Shown: positions 7,877 through 18,265, counted from the stretch's first letter. The stretch: DNA of 64,000 nt from Mediterranea massiliensis (GCA_015060695.1 SUYA01000010.1:18149-82148); one strand, 5' to 3'. Notes: generated by a model from the letters alone, not told the origin. Program-made: numbers and translations.

Positions 7877-9007
7877 ATGAATAAGAAACTTTTAATCTTA
7901 GTGCTATTGTTCGGATTCGGATTGAGCACTACTATGGCACAAGAGTTGCCTAATCGTAGAGAAACAATGCGCACGCTTGTCAAAGTAAATGACTATTTTA
8001 TGCGTAAATGGCCTGATCCGGGATTGCCTACTTATGTGGGACATAAAATGCGTCCCAGTAGTCTTTGGACACGTGCCGTTTATTATGAAGGATTGATGGC
8101 ACTTTATACTTGTAATCCGCAACAACGATACTTTGATTATGCAAAAGCATGGGGTGATGCTCATAAGTGGACACCTCGTGGCGGTAACACTACTACCGAT
8201 GCCGATAACTATTGTTGTAGTCAGACATATATTGACATGTATCGTATTACTCATGATTGGAATATGATTCAGAATGCCAAAGTCAATGCAGATATGATTG
8301 TAGCAAATCCGGATAACAGTGCATGGTGGTGGATTGATGCTATTCAGATGGGAATGCCCGTATTGGCTAAATTAGGTAAGGAATTTAATGATGTGAAGTA
8401 CTATAATAAAATGTGGGAAATGTATGAACATACCCGTAATATTGAAGGTGGAAAAGGTATGTTTAATCCTAAAGATGGTCTCTGGTGGCGTGACCGCGAC
8501 TTCGATCCTCCTTACAAAGAACCTAATGGAGAAGATTGCTATTGGAGCCGTGGTAACGGATGGGTATATGGTGCTTTGGTACGTGTTCTTCAAGAAATTC
8601 CTGAAGATGAAGCACATCGTCAAGATTATATCAATGATTTCGTGGCCATGAGCGAGGCATTAAGAAAATGTCAACGCAAGGATGGTTATTGGAATGTGAG
8701 CCTCCATGATGAAAGTAATTTTGGCGGTAAGGAGGTTTCAGGTACTTCTCTGTTCGTTTATGGTATGGCTTATGGAGTGCGTACCGGTTTACTCGACCGT
8801 AAGGTATATCTTCCTGTTCTTTTGAAAGCATGGAATGCTATGGTAGCCGAAGCTGTTCATCCTGATGGTAAATTAGGCTTTGTGCAAGGAACCGGAAAAG
8901 AGCCGAAAGATGGTCAACCGGTTAATTTTGAACATACTCCAGATTTTGAGGACTATGGTTTAGGTTGCTTCTTGTTGGCTGGAACTGAAGTTCTCAAACT
9001 GAAATAA
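7877..9007 (+). CDS. GH105 unsaturated rhamnogalacturonyl hydrolase
   Basis: 376 aa with a signal peptide (MNKKLLILVLLFGFGLSTTMAQ). The (alpha/alpha)6-barrel signatures of the YteR/YesR family are present: TDADNYCCSQTYIDMY and WWWIDAIQMGMP (the two Asp regions used for catalysis in YteR), then CYWSRGNGWVYGAL. The family hydrates the delta-4,5 double bond left by rhamnogalacturonan lyases and releases 5-keto-4-deoxyuronate from rhamnose. Length is normal for GH105. The CE12 gene follows 6 nt after its stop, so the two are one transcript. Confidence 0.88.
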   Translation: MNKKLLILVLLFGFGLSTTMAQELPNRRETMRTLVKVNDYFMRKWPDPGLPTYVGHKMRPSSLWTRAVYYEGLMALYTCNPQQRYFDYAKAWGDAHKWTPRGGNTTTDADNYCCSQTYIDMYRITHDWNMIQNAKVNADMIVANPDNSAWWWIDAIQMGMPVLAKLGKEFNDVKYYNKMWEMYEHTRNIEGGKGMFNPKDGLWWRDRDFDPPYKEPNGEDCYWSRGNGWVYGALVRVLQEIPEDEAHRQDYINDFVAMSEALRKCQRKDGYWNVSLHDESNFGGKEVSGTSLFVYGMAYGVRTGLLDRKVYLPVLLKAWNAMVAEAVHPDGKLGFVQGTGKEPKDGQPVNFEHTPDFEDYGLGCFLLAGTEVLKLK

Positions 9008-9013
9008 CTGTAG

Positions 9014-10282
9014 GTGATGAAAAAAATATCATTTATTATAATCGCTCTGTGGCTGACAACAGCTTTGTCAGCACAGAGCTTTTCATTTGACTTTACTCCT
9101 GGAAAGAAGTGTAAAGACGGATATGTTAAAGTGACAAATACTGATGTCTATTCAGCAGAAAAAGGGTATGGGTTTGATTTTCAGACATTTCCTGATGTAA
9201 AGAAAGCTACTCCATTTTTCTTTTCTGTGCAAGTGCCCGATGGTAACTATAAAGTAACCGTAGTGCTTGGTTCAAAGAAGCAAAAAGGAGAAACTACTGT
9301 ACGTGCAGAATCCCGTCGTTTGTTTTTAGAACATATTGCAACTCGTAAAGGTGAATTGCAAACCTATTCGTTTGTCGTGAACAAGCGAAACACGATTATT
9401 TCAGATACAGAGAAAGTGCGTATCAAAGCTCGTGAACAGGGCAAATTGAATTGGGATGACAAACTGACGTTGGAATTTAATGGTACACAACCTTGTCTGT
9501 CAGAAGTTTTGATAGAGAAAGTAGATAATGTACCAACTATTTTCCTTTGTGGAAATTCAACAGTAGTTGATCAAGACAACGAACCTTGGGCCAGTTGGGG
9601 GCAAATGATTACTCGTTTTTTCAATGACCAAATCTGTTTTGCTAATTATGCAGAATCTGGTGAGCGAGCCGATACGTTTATTGCTGCTGGTCGTTTGAAG
9701 AAGGCACTGAGCCAAATGAAAAAAGGTGACTACATCTTTATGGAGTTTGGGCATAATGACCAGAAAGTAAAAGGTCCTGGTAAAGGTGCTTTCTATTCAT
9801 TTATGACAAATTTAAAGGTGTTTATTGATGAAGCGCGTGCTCGTGGTGCTTATCCCGTATTAGTAACTCCAACTCAGCGTCGTAGTTTCGGTCCTGATGG
9901 AAAAAACCAAAATACCCATCTTGATTATCCGGAAGCAGTTCGTTTTTTGGCAGCACGCGAAAATGTTCCTCTTATCGAATTGAATGAGATGACAGGTACA
10001 CTTTACGAGGCATTAGGTGTAGAAGGCTCAAAGAAAGCATTTGTTCATTATCCGGCAGGTAGCTATCCTGGTCAAGACAAACCTTTGGCTGATAATACCC
10101 ACTTCAATCCTTATGGAGCATACCAGATTGCCAAATGTATTATTATGGGCATGAAACAATCGCTACCAGTATTGATACCCTATTTGCGTGAAGATGTAGT
10201 TTATGATCCGGCTCAGCCTGATACTGAATTTCGATGGAATGATAGTCCGTTTACTGAGGTTTTAAAACCCGATGGAAATTGA
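9014..10282 (+). CDS. rhamnogalacturonan acetylesterase, CE12-type SGNH hydrolase
   Basis: 422 aa with a signal peptide (MMKKISFIIIALWLTTALSAQ). An N-terminal beta-domain of about 150 residues (FDFTPGKKCKDGYVKV...) precedes the SGNH core. SGNH blocks: FLCGNSTVVD (Ser), NYAESGERADTF (Gly), MEFGHNDQK (Asn) and LADNTHFNPYGA (Asp/His). CE12 enzymes remove acetyl groups from galacturonate in RG-I, exposing the backbone to lyases. It is cotranscribed with GH105 and ended by the hairpin at 10313. Substrate assignment rests on family and locus. Confidence 0.85.
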   Translation: MMKKISFIIIALWLTTALSAQSFSFDFTPGKKCKDGYVKVTNTDVYSAEKGYGFDFQTFPDVKKATPFFFSVQVPDGNYKVTVVLGSKKQKGETTVRAESRRLFLEHIATRKGELQTYSFVVNKRNTIISDTEKVRIKAREQGKLNWDDKLTLEFNGTQPCLSEVLIEKVDNVPTIFLCGNSTVVDQDNEPWASWGQMITRFFNDQICFANYAESGERADTFIAAGRLKKALSQMKKGDYIFMEFGHNDQKVKGPGKGAFYSFMTNLKVFIDEARARGAYPVLVTPTQRRSFGPDGKNQNTHLDYPEAVRFLAARENVPLIELNEMTGTLYEALGVEGSKKAFVHYPAGSYPGQDKPLADNTHFNPYGAYQIAKCIIMGMKQSLPVLIPYLREDVVYDPAQPDTEFRWNDSPFTEVLKPDGN

Positions 10283-10312
10283 TAAATTTAAGAGTGATAT
10301 AGTTATTATGAA

Positions 10313-10354
10313 AAAAGGAAGAGCTGACCATTTGTTTGGTCAGCTCTTCCTTTT
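10313..10354. terminator. bidirectional terminator
   Basis: Perfect 18-bp stem (AAAAGGAAGAGCTGACCA with its complement at 10337-10354), 6-nt loop, A/T tails on both sides. It serves the convergent CE12 and GH105-like genes. Confidence 0.9.
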
Positions 10355-10357
10355 GTC

Positions 10358-11773
10358 TTATCGTGAAGCCTCTGGGCTATCAGCATGGAAGATAGCTCTG
10401 TCTGTCTTTTGTTCGGTTTGATAGAACTGAATAGCACTATCGTTCATCTTGGGATATTGATGTTTCATCAGATTAATCATTTCGGCACCAGCCCATATTA
10501 CCGGTCCGTAACCATGAGCAGCATAAACATTAACTGGACGATAATAGTAGAACGCTGGGTCGAATGCCATACCTGTACCTACACAAGTGTTTTCCACTTG
10601 ACCTTGTTCGTTGATTTGAGTTGTTACGGCATGCCAGCCAAGTTGAACTACAGGCCCATAAGCCATTCCGTCAATCCAACCTTTATTGATGGCATGAGCC
10701 ATACAATAGACATAGATAGCTGTAGCTGAAGTCTCTAGATAAGAGTCGTTGCGGTCTAATAATTGGTGCCACAAACCTTCACCGCTTTGTAAGGCGGCCA
10801 ATCCACGAACATGTTCGCGGAACAACTCCATTACAGAGGCACGTTGAGGATGACTTTCGGGTAATACATCAAGTACTTCGCACATAGTCAGCAATGCCCA
10901 ACCATTAGCACGTCCCCAGTGGAATGCAGGATGGTCTTCCATACCTTCTACCCAACCGTGGCGGAACAATTTCTTTTCAGGAACCCACATGCGTTCTGCA
11001 AACTGAAGAATTTGGCGAACGGCTTCATCCTCGTATTTCTTTTGGTCTTTTCCTGCAACCTTTGAATACCAAGCAACCGGTGGAATTCCCATGAACATAT
11101 CGTCTAACCATAGAGTGTTCCAATGTGGACGGGTGCGAGCAAAAGTACCGTCAGACAATCTGTATTCCTTATTTAAGATAAAATCCATATAATTTTCAAT
11201 GAGCGGAGTAAAATCCATACTCTTATCTTTAAGTTGTGCTTTAATCATGGCAGCACAAACTGCACCGGCATCATCCAATGCTCCGGGTTTCAAGATTTGT
11301 CTCATCTGTCCATCAACCCTTCCTTCTTCCATTTGTTTGCGAAAATAAGGGGCTACATCTACCAAGAACTTAAATCGCTTAGTAACATAATCCATATATG
11401 CTTTGTCACCGGTAGCTTCAGCTGCAGCTAACATGGCCGAGTAAGTTACCCCCCATTCATAGCTGGCTAAACGAAAAGCACCACGCTCCAATTGTGAATT
11501 GGCATCAATTTTCGAGTAATCTGTAATCTCTTCACCGGTTTCTTTGTTTACGACGCGGGTTGGTGTATTGGCTTCTAAGTACTTCAGCACCCGATCTAAA
11601 TCTGCTTTGATTTCTTCAACAGTCAAAGCTCCATACGGAGTGTTGTAATCCGGTTGGAGTAGGTGTAATGGGGTGTTCGAGTCATTAATTACCTCTTTTT
11701 GCTCTTGAGGCTGTGTACATGATGCCATTGTAAGCACCGAGATACTGCCCAAAATCCAAGTTCTGATTTTCAT
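10358..11773 (-). CDS. GH105-like glycoside hydrolase lipoprotein
   Basis: 471 aa. Lipoprotein signal with lipobox SVLTMASC, so it is membrane-anchored and probably at the surface or in the periplasm. Family signatures of the unsaturated-uronyl hydrolase (alpha/alpha)6 barrel are HWNTLWLDDMFMGIPPVAWYS (catalytic-region Asp) and FHWGRANGWALLTM. It is about 100 residues longer than the GH105 at 7877, mostly in the N-terminal third, so it is a distinct subgroup, possibly acting on a different unsaturated oligosaccharide. It has its own promoter at 11822. GH88 is the alternative family. Confidence 0.75.
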   Translation of the reverse strand: MKIRTWILGSISVLTMASCTQPQEQKEVINDSNTPLHLLQPDYNTPYGALTVEEIKADLDRVLKYLEANTPTRVVNKETGEEITDYSKIDANSQLERGAFRLASYEWGVTYSAMLAAAEATGDKAYMDYVTKRFKFLVDVAPYFRKQMEEGRVDGQMRQILKPGALDDAGAVCAAMIKAQLKDKSMDFTPLIENYMDFILNKEYRLSDGTFARTRPHWNTLWLDDMFMGIPPVAWYSKVAGKDQKKYEDEAVRQILQFAERMWVPEKKLFRHGWVEGMEDHPAFHWGRANGWALLTMCEVLDVLPESHPQRASVMELFREHVRGLAALQSGEGLWHQLLDRNDSYLETSATAIYVYCMAHAINKGWIDGMAYGPVVQLGWHAVTTQINEQGQVENTCVGTGMAFDPAFYYYRPVNVYAAHGYGPVIWAGAEMINLMKHQYPKMNDSAIQFYQTEQKTDRAIFHADSPEASR

Positions 11774-11821
11774 GATAGTGTTGTTTTTAGAGTTATGTGT
11801 TTTTATATTGATTAATAATCA

Positions 11822-11829
11822 CAAATATA
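11822..11829 (-). promoter_or_regulatory. -7 box TATATTTG for the GH105-like lipoprotein gene
   Basis: Lies in the 74-bp gap between the PL26-like stop and the GH105-like start, so the downstream gene can be transcribed separately from GH2-PL26. Confidence 0.5.
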
Positions 11830-11847
11830 GTAATAATAATTCATAAA

Positions 11848-14800
11848 TCAATCGTTTATAGGAATAACTTCCTGCATATATATAGCATCTAAACTCCATA
11901 GTGCTGCATCGTTGGTACTGATTTTTATATTTTCATCCAAAGGTGCTGGTACTTCTGGAGGTACTATTTGTTTAATTTCAAATGAAGAAGCACCGCCTTT
12001 TTCTGAGCGGGTAAATAAATCTTTCCAAGCCTCTTTTGCTAATTCATTGTTTTGAGTATGGTAAGCAGCATATCCCAAAAGCCGAGATATGCGGAAACGC
12101 TTTTGGTTATATCGCAAAGCCAAATCAAGCCAAGCATCTTTCCATTCGGGTAGTTTAATCATAGTCATCATTTCATTCATTATTTCAAATCCTCCCATGA
12201 TTGTCATCAAATGATTGGTGTTTATCAGATTTGGGTCACATTCTGTAGTAATGATACCGGTAGCAGGATCAAAACCCAAAGCCAATGGACCGGTCAAGAT
12301 GCGGTTGGGCAATTGGACTATGCTTTTCATACCGGCTATGATTTTATCTCTATATGCAATGTTTTGGGTGCGCTCCCATTCAGTCATCCAGTTACCGGCA
12401 TATGCTAACCAATCAGGTCCGATGCGTAATCTAGCAGGTGCAGTACAAGGATATAGATGGCGTGGTTGTGCCAATCTCATGGGATCCAAGGTGTAAAGTT
12501 TCTGTTCGGCATCTTTTACTTCACTCATTAAGTCACCGGTTCGTTCATCGGTAGTAAGATAATAATAGAAACGATTCCAAGCAGCTTGACTAATGCGTGC
12601 TTCCTTAGCTCCACATCCCCAATGACTGACATTATGGCGACTACCCAATCCGGCATTTGGTCCTATGTGATATACATCTACTTCAGTTGTATGCCTTGTC
12701 ATGGCTTCAGCCATACGCCAAATATCAGCCCTACCTGTGCGTAGGAAGTTATACCAAAGCCACATGTTGGAGGCTAATTCTGTATTATCCCAGGCAAATC
12801 CACCAATGTCGTAACACCAACTGTGGCGTATTGGATCGTAGGAGTGCATGACATCGCCATAGTGCCAAAATCCATACCATTTGTTTTGTTCAATGGCTTT
12901 TTTGTAGAAATCAATATAAGCATCCAAGCGCTCTTCTACTTTTGTACGAAATGGGGTGCTACGATCGGGTAAACTCCAAATTCCGAAAGCTCGTTGTTCA
13001 TGAAGATATTCAGGTGTAGCCATTAACATTCCGGAGTTGGTGAATTCACTAGCTTTTTTAGAGAAATCAGCTTTGCCCGAATATCCTGATTGCGGAATTA
13101 TTGTTAATGAGGAGGTACGGGCAATACCATATGGAGTACTCATCCCTTCTTGAATATCTTCATAACTGGCTGCCAATCCATGTCCTATATTGTCATAGTG
13201 TCTCAAATCCATAGGTTCACTTTCCGGGCTCCAAAGCCAAACTGTTAAGGTAGCGATGGGAGTTTTAGTTCCTGTAATTTCAATGGATGATGGGTACGAT
13301 TGCCAAAAATCTTGTAAATAGATACCTAATCCACCACTTATGTCTCCGGCAAAAGCATAACCGTTAGAACGAGTGCCTGAAAAAGTTCCTATCCATGGAT
13401 TGTTATCGTTAGCTCTCTTTCGTATAGAAAATGCGTCGGCATTTAGTTGAGATAAACGATAGCTGTTCCATGAAGCCCAATTATCAATTAAATCCCGATT
13501 GTATTCATCGAATGTTTCGTAGTCGGGAATGCGTTTACCTTCCATTTGTTGCTGTTGCAAAGTTAGGTCCGTGCTTTTTCTATTTGGATTGTTTAATGTC
13601 AATGCCCTACGTCCCACCAACGGTTGAACAGGCTCACTCCATACACCATTTCCGGCGCATGAAAATGCTACATGACGATTATAGAGTGCTTCACGCATTG
13701 GTACTTCAAAACGAATACCTAATGCTTGGATGAAATCTTTTTCATGATCGCCGTCATAGGTAAAGCTATGTACCATCTTTATCTGCTCGTGCCCGGCATA
13801 ACAGTATAGGCGAATTGTGAAAGGCAACCATTCTCGTCCATCATTTCTTTTATGAACTCCCTCTAATTTAACGACTACTCGGATATTACCTTTCCGTTCT
13901 ATATTTACTGATTTTAGTTCGCTGATGTAATGATAGAATTGCAATTGCTCACTTCCCTCTGATAAAGGTTCATTTTGTGTGCGGCATATAAGTTGTGCTT
14001 TACCACCGACTTTTACACCTTTATATAATAAACTATCTATAAGGAAACTCCCTTTTCGAGGGATGTAGGCAGATATAATGCCATTGTCAATTTGAATCTG
14101 CTCATTAGTCTCCTTGACCATTATTTGGTTGGTTTCCTTTTTCTCCTTCTTGGCGATGGGAGAGAGGGTGAGTCTTTCTGTGTTTGGGGGTATTACACCC
14201 GCTATACCACACCATTTTATAGAACCGTCAGGCCAATAGGCTAAAGGCCATGTATCGATGGATATATTTTCTCCGTCGGTCGTTTTCAATTGTAATTTCT
14301 CGTCTGCTTTAACATATCCTTCAGCAAAAGGAACACCGAAACTGACGGGTTTGTTTTCTGAGGGTGTCTCTCCAATCCATTGCAAAGGTACTTCATTGGA
14401 AAAGAGTGATTCACTATGATAGCGAAAATTAGTAATTCGGGTACGCGATAGGGTAGTGCGGAAGCCGAACCAACCTTCAGTCAGAGGGTTGGCATCACGG
14501 AAATCCACGATGCGCTCTCCATCTATGTAGTAGCATATACGATTGTTTTCATTACTTATTTTGATATGATACCAATGATTGGGCTTTAGAAGATGATCTT
14601 TATCTTTATATTCGGTTAAGATGGTAGGTCTTACATCTGGGTTGGTAATACCTGCTTCATTACCGTCATATCTTCTGAAGCGTGTTGTACTATTATGGTT
14701 TCCTCCATAACCTAAATAGTATAATTGTAAGCTATAACAATTGGAAAATATTCCTTGTCTCCAGGAAGAACGTTTCCAAATATTGTCAGGATATTTGGGG

Positions 14801-15126
14801 TCAGATGCCATCCAAAAACAATTTAAGTCGCTTAAACGATCCTTCTCATTTTCTACTACTACGCAAGCGTCATATTCAATAGTAACTTTACCACTCATTT
14901 TTTCTTTGCGCCACAATGTCAATCCCTTGGGAGAGATGATTTCGGCTGTATCACCTTGAAATATGATTTTGTAGTCGGCTGATTCAGATTCTACTTTCCA
15001 GTATTGATTGAAATGTTTAACATTTAGGCCGGAAATATTTTGTCGTTCTGTAGCAGATGTTTCTTGACAAAAGAGGAAAAGGGCAATTAAGAAATATATT
15101 GATGTTAAAAAATGCTTTTTTTTCAT
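11848..15126 (-). CDS. PL26-like exo-rhamnogalacturonan lyase (YetA/PcRGLX-type)
   Basis: 1092 aa with a signal peptide (MKKKHFLTSIYFLIALFLFCQETSA). Residues about 30-245 look like a concanavalin-type domain (DUF1961/6250-like: NCFWMASDPKYPDNIWKRSS, RICYYIDGERIVDFRDA). From about 250 there is a three-domain rift-barrel plus alpha-barrel region (PVSFGVPFAEGYVK, WPLAYWPDGSIKWCGIAG, GYAFAGDISGGLGIYLQDFWQSYP, NAGLGSRHNVSHWGCGAKEARIS), which I recognise as the YetA/PcRGLX family. Characterised members cleave RG-I from an end by beta-elimination, producing the unsaturated ends that GH105 removes. The gene starts 1 nt after the GH2 stop, so they form an operon. Activity is inferred from family. Confidence 0.65.
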   Translation of the reverse strand: MKKKHFLTSIYFLIALFLFCQETSATERQNISGLNVKHFNQYWKVESESADYKIIFQGDTAEIISPKGLTLWRKEKMSGKVTIEYDACVVVENEKDRLSDLNCFWMASDPKYPDNIWKRSSWRQGIFSNCYSLQLYYLGYGGNHNSTTRFRRYDGNEAGITNPDVRPTILTEYKDKDHLLKPNHWYHIKISNENNRICYYIDGERIVDFRDANPLTEGWFGFRTTLSRTRITNFRYHSESLFSNEVPLQWIGETPSENKPVSFGVPFAEGYVKADEKLQLKTTDGENISIDTWPLAYWPDGSIKWCGIAGVIPPNTERLTLSPIAKKEKKETNQIMVKETNEQIQIDNGIISAYIPRKGSFLIDSLLYKGVKVGGKAQLICRTQNEPLSEGSEQLQFYHYISELKSVNIERKGNIRVVVKLEGVHKRNDGREWLPFTIRLYCYAGHEQIKMVHSFTYDGDHEKDFIQALGIRFEVPMREALYNRHVAFSCAGNGVWSEPVQPLVGRRALTLNNPNRKSTDLTLQQQQMEGKRIPDYETFDEYNRDLIDNWASWNSYRLSQLNADAFSIRKRANDNNPWIGTFSGTRSNGYAFAGDISGGLGIYLQDFWQSYPSSIEITGTKTPIATLTVWLWSPESEPMDLRHYDNIGHGLAASYEDIQEGMSTPYGIARTSSLTIIPQSGYSGKADFSKKASEFTNSGMLMATPEYLHEQRAFGIWSLPDRSTPFRTKVEERLDAYIDFYKKAIEQNKWYGFWHYGDVMHSYDPIRHSWCYDIGGFAWDNTELASNMWLWYNFLRTGRADIWRMAEAMTRHTTEVDVYHIGPNAGLGSRHNVSHWGCGAKEARISQAAWNRFYYYLTTDERTGDLMSEVKDAEQKLYTLDPMRLAQPRHLYPCTAPARLRIGPDWLAYAGNWMTEWERTQNIAYRDKIIAGMKSIVQLPNRILTGPLALGFDPATGIITTECDPNLINTNHLMTIMGGFEIMNEMMTMIKLPEWKDAWLDLALRYNQKRFRISRLLGYAAYHTQNNELAKEAWKDLFTRSEKGGASSFEIKQIVPPEVPAPLDENIKISTNDAALWSLDAIYMQEVIPIND

Positions 15127-15127
15127 A

Positions 15128-18100
15128 CTATTTTAGTAGATTTTCTTTGAATTCTATTTCTACGATTCGTAATTCATGATTTGTTTGATCACCACCTTTG
15201 GCCTTGAATAGGTCTAATTCTCCGGCTGCAGGTTGGGCTACTTCTACAATTTGTCCGAAGGCATCTTCTTCTTCAGCACTACCTTTTAAGCGTATGGTGA
15301 ATTCATCACTTAATACCGGTTTTACATCCAGATGAATATATCCTAAGCTCTTTTCTGTCTCCCCACTCCAAATTAGTTGTTTACCGGCATAAATCTCTAA
15401 TGGGTAACTTCTCATGCGCCAACCGGTAAGTTTCATACAGATTTCATCGATGGCAGCTCTTCGTTCTAATTTATAGGTAATCCATGCCGTCGAGGCTTTG
15501 CCGTCGTTTTTCCATTCACTCAGTTCGTTGTCATCAAAACTGTTGCTTGCCTCATTACTATGAATACCTGCTGTTGCCGATAAGATAGGGATGTCTATCT
15601 TACTATCAGTGTAAGAGGGCGTTTGCGGAGTTTCACCACGTGTCAGTCTGCCTACAAGTTCGTTGCCAGGTATGTACTCGCATAAACCGTTTGTTACTTC
15701 GATATGAGTTGTACTCAGTACAGCTTCTGCCGGTTTTAGGCCTTCGCTCTTGGCTGTGATATGTATTTTACCTGCCGTAGTCAGTGAACGAATCAAAGCA
15801 CGGTTCACGCCGCATTCTACCGGTAGTACTTTTGATAATACATAGTTCCTTTCTCCTTGAGCTATGCCGCCTCGCCATTCGGCCGGTCCTTCTACTTCGA
15901 AGTTTATCAAGTTATTAGCCAACGGACAACGTCTACCCTCTTTATCAACCACTTCTACCTGTATCAAAATCATATCTGCACCGTCAGCTTTCCAACCATT
16001 CGGATTTTGCATGATACTTAGCTTGATACTTTCAGCTTCTCCTGCTGTTTGCAATGCCATGCGACATTGCTCTTTACCTGTTTCGTCGTAACCTACGGCT
16101 TCCAATTTTCCGGGTTTGAATGCTACATTTTTGAATGTGAACAGAAAATTATAGCTACGTTCTCCCATACCCAACGATTCTCCATTTAAGAATAGTTCCA
16201 CTTTTTCAGTATTCGAAACTACATACACTGGTTTGACTACGGTGTCGTTGTAGTTCCAATGCCCTACAATGTGCAGTCGTGGATTCTCTATATCTACCCA
16301 ACCGTCCCACATTACTTGATGGGCAAAGAACGGGTCTTTAGGTATGCGCATAGGGTCGGTAACTCCACTACGACGATATTTTTCTACCCCCCGGTAATGG
16401 GTATTGGTGTCTGAGAAGATGATTTTTACTCCGCCCGAACTGACACGATTGCCGGTTCCTGGACGTTCGCGCCAATAATCGAACCAACGTATTACATTTT
16501 CTATGGTAAATGAGTCTTGGTTGTGATTGTAGGCACGGGTGTCTTTATGCTTTTGCACCTGATCGGTCATTGCCGAGCGATACTCATCATTGCCTGCACC
16601 ATTCTTATGATACGGGTAGGAGTATTCATCCCAATATTTGCGTAACCCTTCATCACGGCAATACTCCATAGCCCACATTGGATGATGTTTGCTTTTGTTT
16701 ATATAGAGCATCTCACCGCCATATTCAGCTTCACGGATGTCTAACATTTCTCTTGAGCCGATGGCACGTCCACCATGAGGATCGTATTGGTCTCGAATAG
16801 CTTTCATTTCTATCATGTGTTCTTTACTAATTGATTCGTTACCACATTCATAGAAAATAATACTTGGGTTGTTGCGGTTATAGATAATAGCATCGCGCAT
16901 CAGTTCGGTGCGTTGTTCCCATTGGCGGCCCTGACGGTCTTTTTCTGCATCGCCGGCAGGCATTGCTTGCATCAGACCCACACGGTCGCACGATTCGATG
17001 TCTTGTTTCCAAGGGCATATGTGCATCCAACGTACTAAATTGGCATTATCTTCCACCATCAGTCCGTTGCTGTAATCGCTTAGCCATGCCGGAATACTTG
17101 CACCTACTCCCGGCCATTCGTTGCTGGTGCGTTGGGCAAATCCTTTCAACTGAATGACACGATCGTTCAGCCAAACCTTGCCATCACCGAAACGGGTTTT
17201 TCGGAATCCGGTGCGAGTAGCTACCTCATCAACCTTCTTTCCGTCTATCCACAAACTGGTTTTTACGGTGTATAGATAGCCATATCCCCAACTCCAGAAG
17301 TGCAAGTTCTTCACTTCTGCAGCCGCTTTAACAGTAGCTGTCTCTCCAGGTTGAATGGTTTTCTCGCTACCTTTCCAGGCATGAAGACTCTTTCCATCTC
17401 GGTCAATCAGTTCTATATGGTAAGCCACTTGCTTGACTTGTTTGTATTCATTTTTTATTTCTGATTCAGCATGGATAATGGCTTTGCGGCTTTTTATATG
17501 AATATCGTCAGCATAGATATAAACACCGGTTGTCTTCAGATTGCTGTATAAAGGAAGAGTTTGATATACCTTGTTAGTTACATGCAACCATACATTTTTA
17601 GGAATACCCCCATAGTTGGCATTAAAGTTGCGGTCACTCCATTGATATTTTGTATTGGTAGCGCGTTCTTTGTAGTCCCAATTATTATCTACACGAACGG
17701 CAATTACGTTTTCATCATTATAATTAATATAAGGTGTCAAATCAAATCCTACGGCCATAGCTCCATTTTCGTGAAGTCCTATGTATTTGCCGTTTATGTA
17801 AAAATCAGCACCTTGTCGAACTCCTTCGAATTCAACAAATATTTTCTTGTTTTTAGCTGTTTTGGGTAGGCTGAAGTGCTTACGATACCAAACAATCGTA
17901 TCTGTCAATTCACGGATGTCTACTGCAAAGGCCTGGTCTTCATTGAAAGGACGGGGTAATGTCACTTTTTTCCAATCTTTATCGTTATAACGAATAGACT
18001 CAGCTCCTGATAGGTCACCCACTTGTATTAGCCATTCGGCATTAAAGTTGTATTTGTATCGTACATTTTCTGCCGATAGCGATGCAATGCAACATAAAGT

Positions 18101-18130
18101 CATTGCCAATAAGATGATTTTTTGTTTCAT
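15128..18130 (-). CDS. GH2-family exo-glycosidase
   Basis: 1000 aa with a signal peptide (MKQKIILLAMTLCCIASLSA). Classic GH2 order: sugar-binding beta-domain (about 25-190; WYRKHFSLPK, GVRQGADFYINGKYIGLHENGA), immunoglobulin-like domain, then TIM barrel with the acid/base block FYECGNES. C-terminal Ig-like domains follow (about 640-860), then a discoidin-like domain that includes IDEICMKLTGWRMRSYPLEIYAG. GH2 covers beta-galactosidase, beta-glucuronidase and beta-mannosidase activities; trimming of galactose or glucuronate side chains from RG-I is an inference from context. It is the first gene of the GH2-PL26 operon. Confidence 0.8.
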   Translation of the reverse strand: MKQKIILLAMTLCCIASLSAENVRYKYNFNAEWLIQVGDLSGAESIRYNDKDWKKVTLPRPFNEDQAFAVDIRELTDTIVWYRKHFSLPKTAKNKKIFVEFEGVRQGADFYINGKYIGLHENGAMAVGFDLTPYINYNDENVIAVRVDNNWDYKERATNTKYQWSDRNFNANYGGIPKNVWLHVTNKVYQTLPLYSNLKTTGVYIYADDIHIKSRKAIIHAESEIKNEYKQVKQVAYHIELIDRDGKSLHAWKGSEKTIQPGETATVKAAAEVKNLHFWSWGYGYLYTVKTSLWIDGKKVDEVATRTGFRKTRFGDGKVWLNDRVIQLKGFAQRTSNEWPGVGASIPAWLSDYSNGLMVEDNANLVRWMHICPWKQDIESCDRVGLMQAMPAGDAEKDRQGRQWEQRTELMRDAIIYNRNNPSIIFYECGNESISKEHMIEMKAIRDQYDPHGGRAIGSREMLDIREAEYGGEMLYINKSKHHPMWAMEYCRDEGLRKYWDEYSYPYHKNGAGNDEYRSAMTDQVQKHKDTRAYNHNQDSFTIENVIRWFDYWRERPGTGNRVSSGGVKIIFSDTNTHYRGVEKYRRSGVTDPMRIPKDPFFAHQVMWDGWVDIENPRLHIVGHWNYNDTVVKPVYVVSNTEKVELFLNGESLGMGERSYNFLFTFKNVAFKPGKLEAVGYDETGKEQCRMALQTAGEAESIKLSIMQNPNGWKADGADMILIQVEVVDKEGRRCPLANNLINFEVEGPAEWRGGIAQGERNYVLSKVLPVECGVNRALIRSLTTAGKIHITAKSEGLKPAEAVLSTTHIEVTNGLCEYIPGNELVGRLTRGETPQTPSYTDSKIDIPILSATAGIHSNEASNSFDDNELSEWKNDGKASTAWITYKLERRAAIDEICMKLTGWRMRSYPLEIYAGKQLIWSGETEKSLGYIHLDVKPVLSDEFTIRLKGSAEEEDAFGQIVEVAQPAAGELDLFKAKGGDQTNHELRIVEIEFKENLLK

Positions 18131-18155
18131 GGTAACTTGGTTTGTATTCTGTGGG

Positions 18156-18163
18156 CAAATGTA
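18156..18163 (-). promoter_or_regulatory. -7 box TACATTTG for GH2-PL26
   Basis: TAnnTTTG match on the minus strand, 26 nt before the GH2 start; no clear -33 box. Confidence 0.5.
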
Positions 18164-18235
18164 ATGAATTCTGTTGCTATAACCTATTAAAACCTGTACA
18201 GATTTAATGGAAAATAATTCGAATACAGATAAAAT

Positions 18236-18265
18236 GGGCTGCCCCTCCTCGCGGAGAAGCAGCCC
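18236..18265 (-). terminator. terminator of the left susCD operon
   Basis: GGGCTGC-TTCTCC stem with GGAG-GGGCAGCCC, followed on the minus strand by ATTTTATC. Together with about 50 bp of preceding 3' UTR it is a mirror copy of the terminator after the right susD (31265-31300). Confidence 0.8.
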
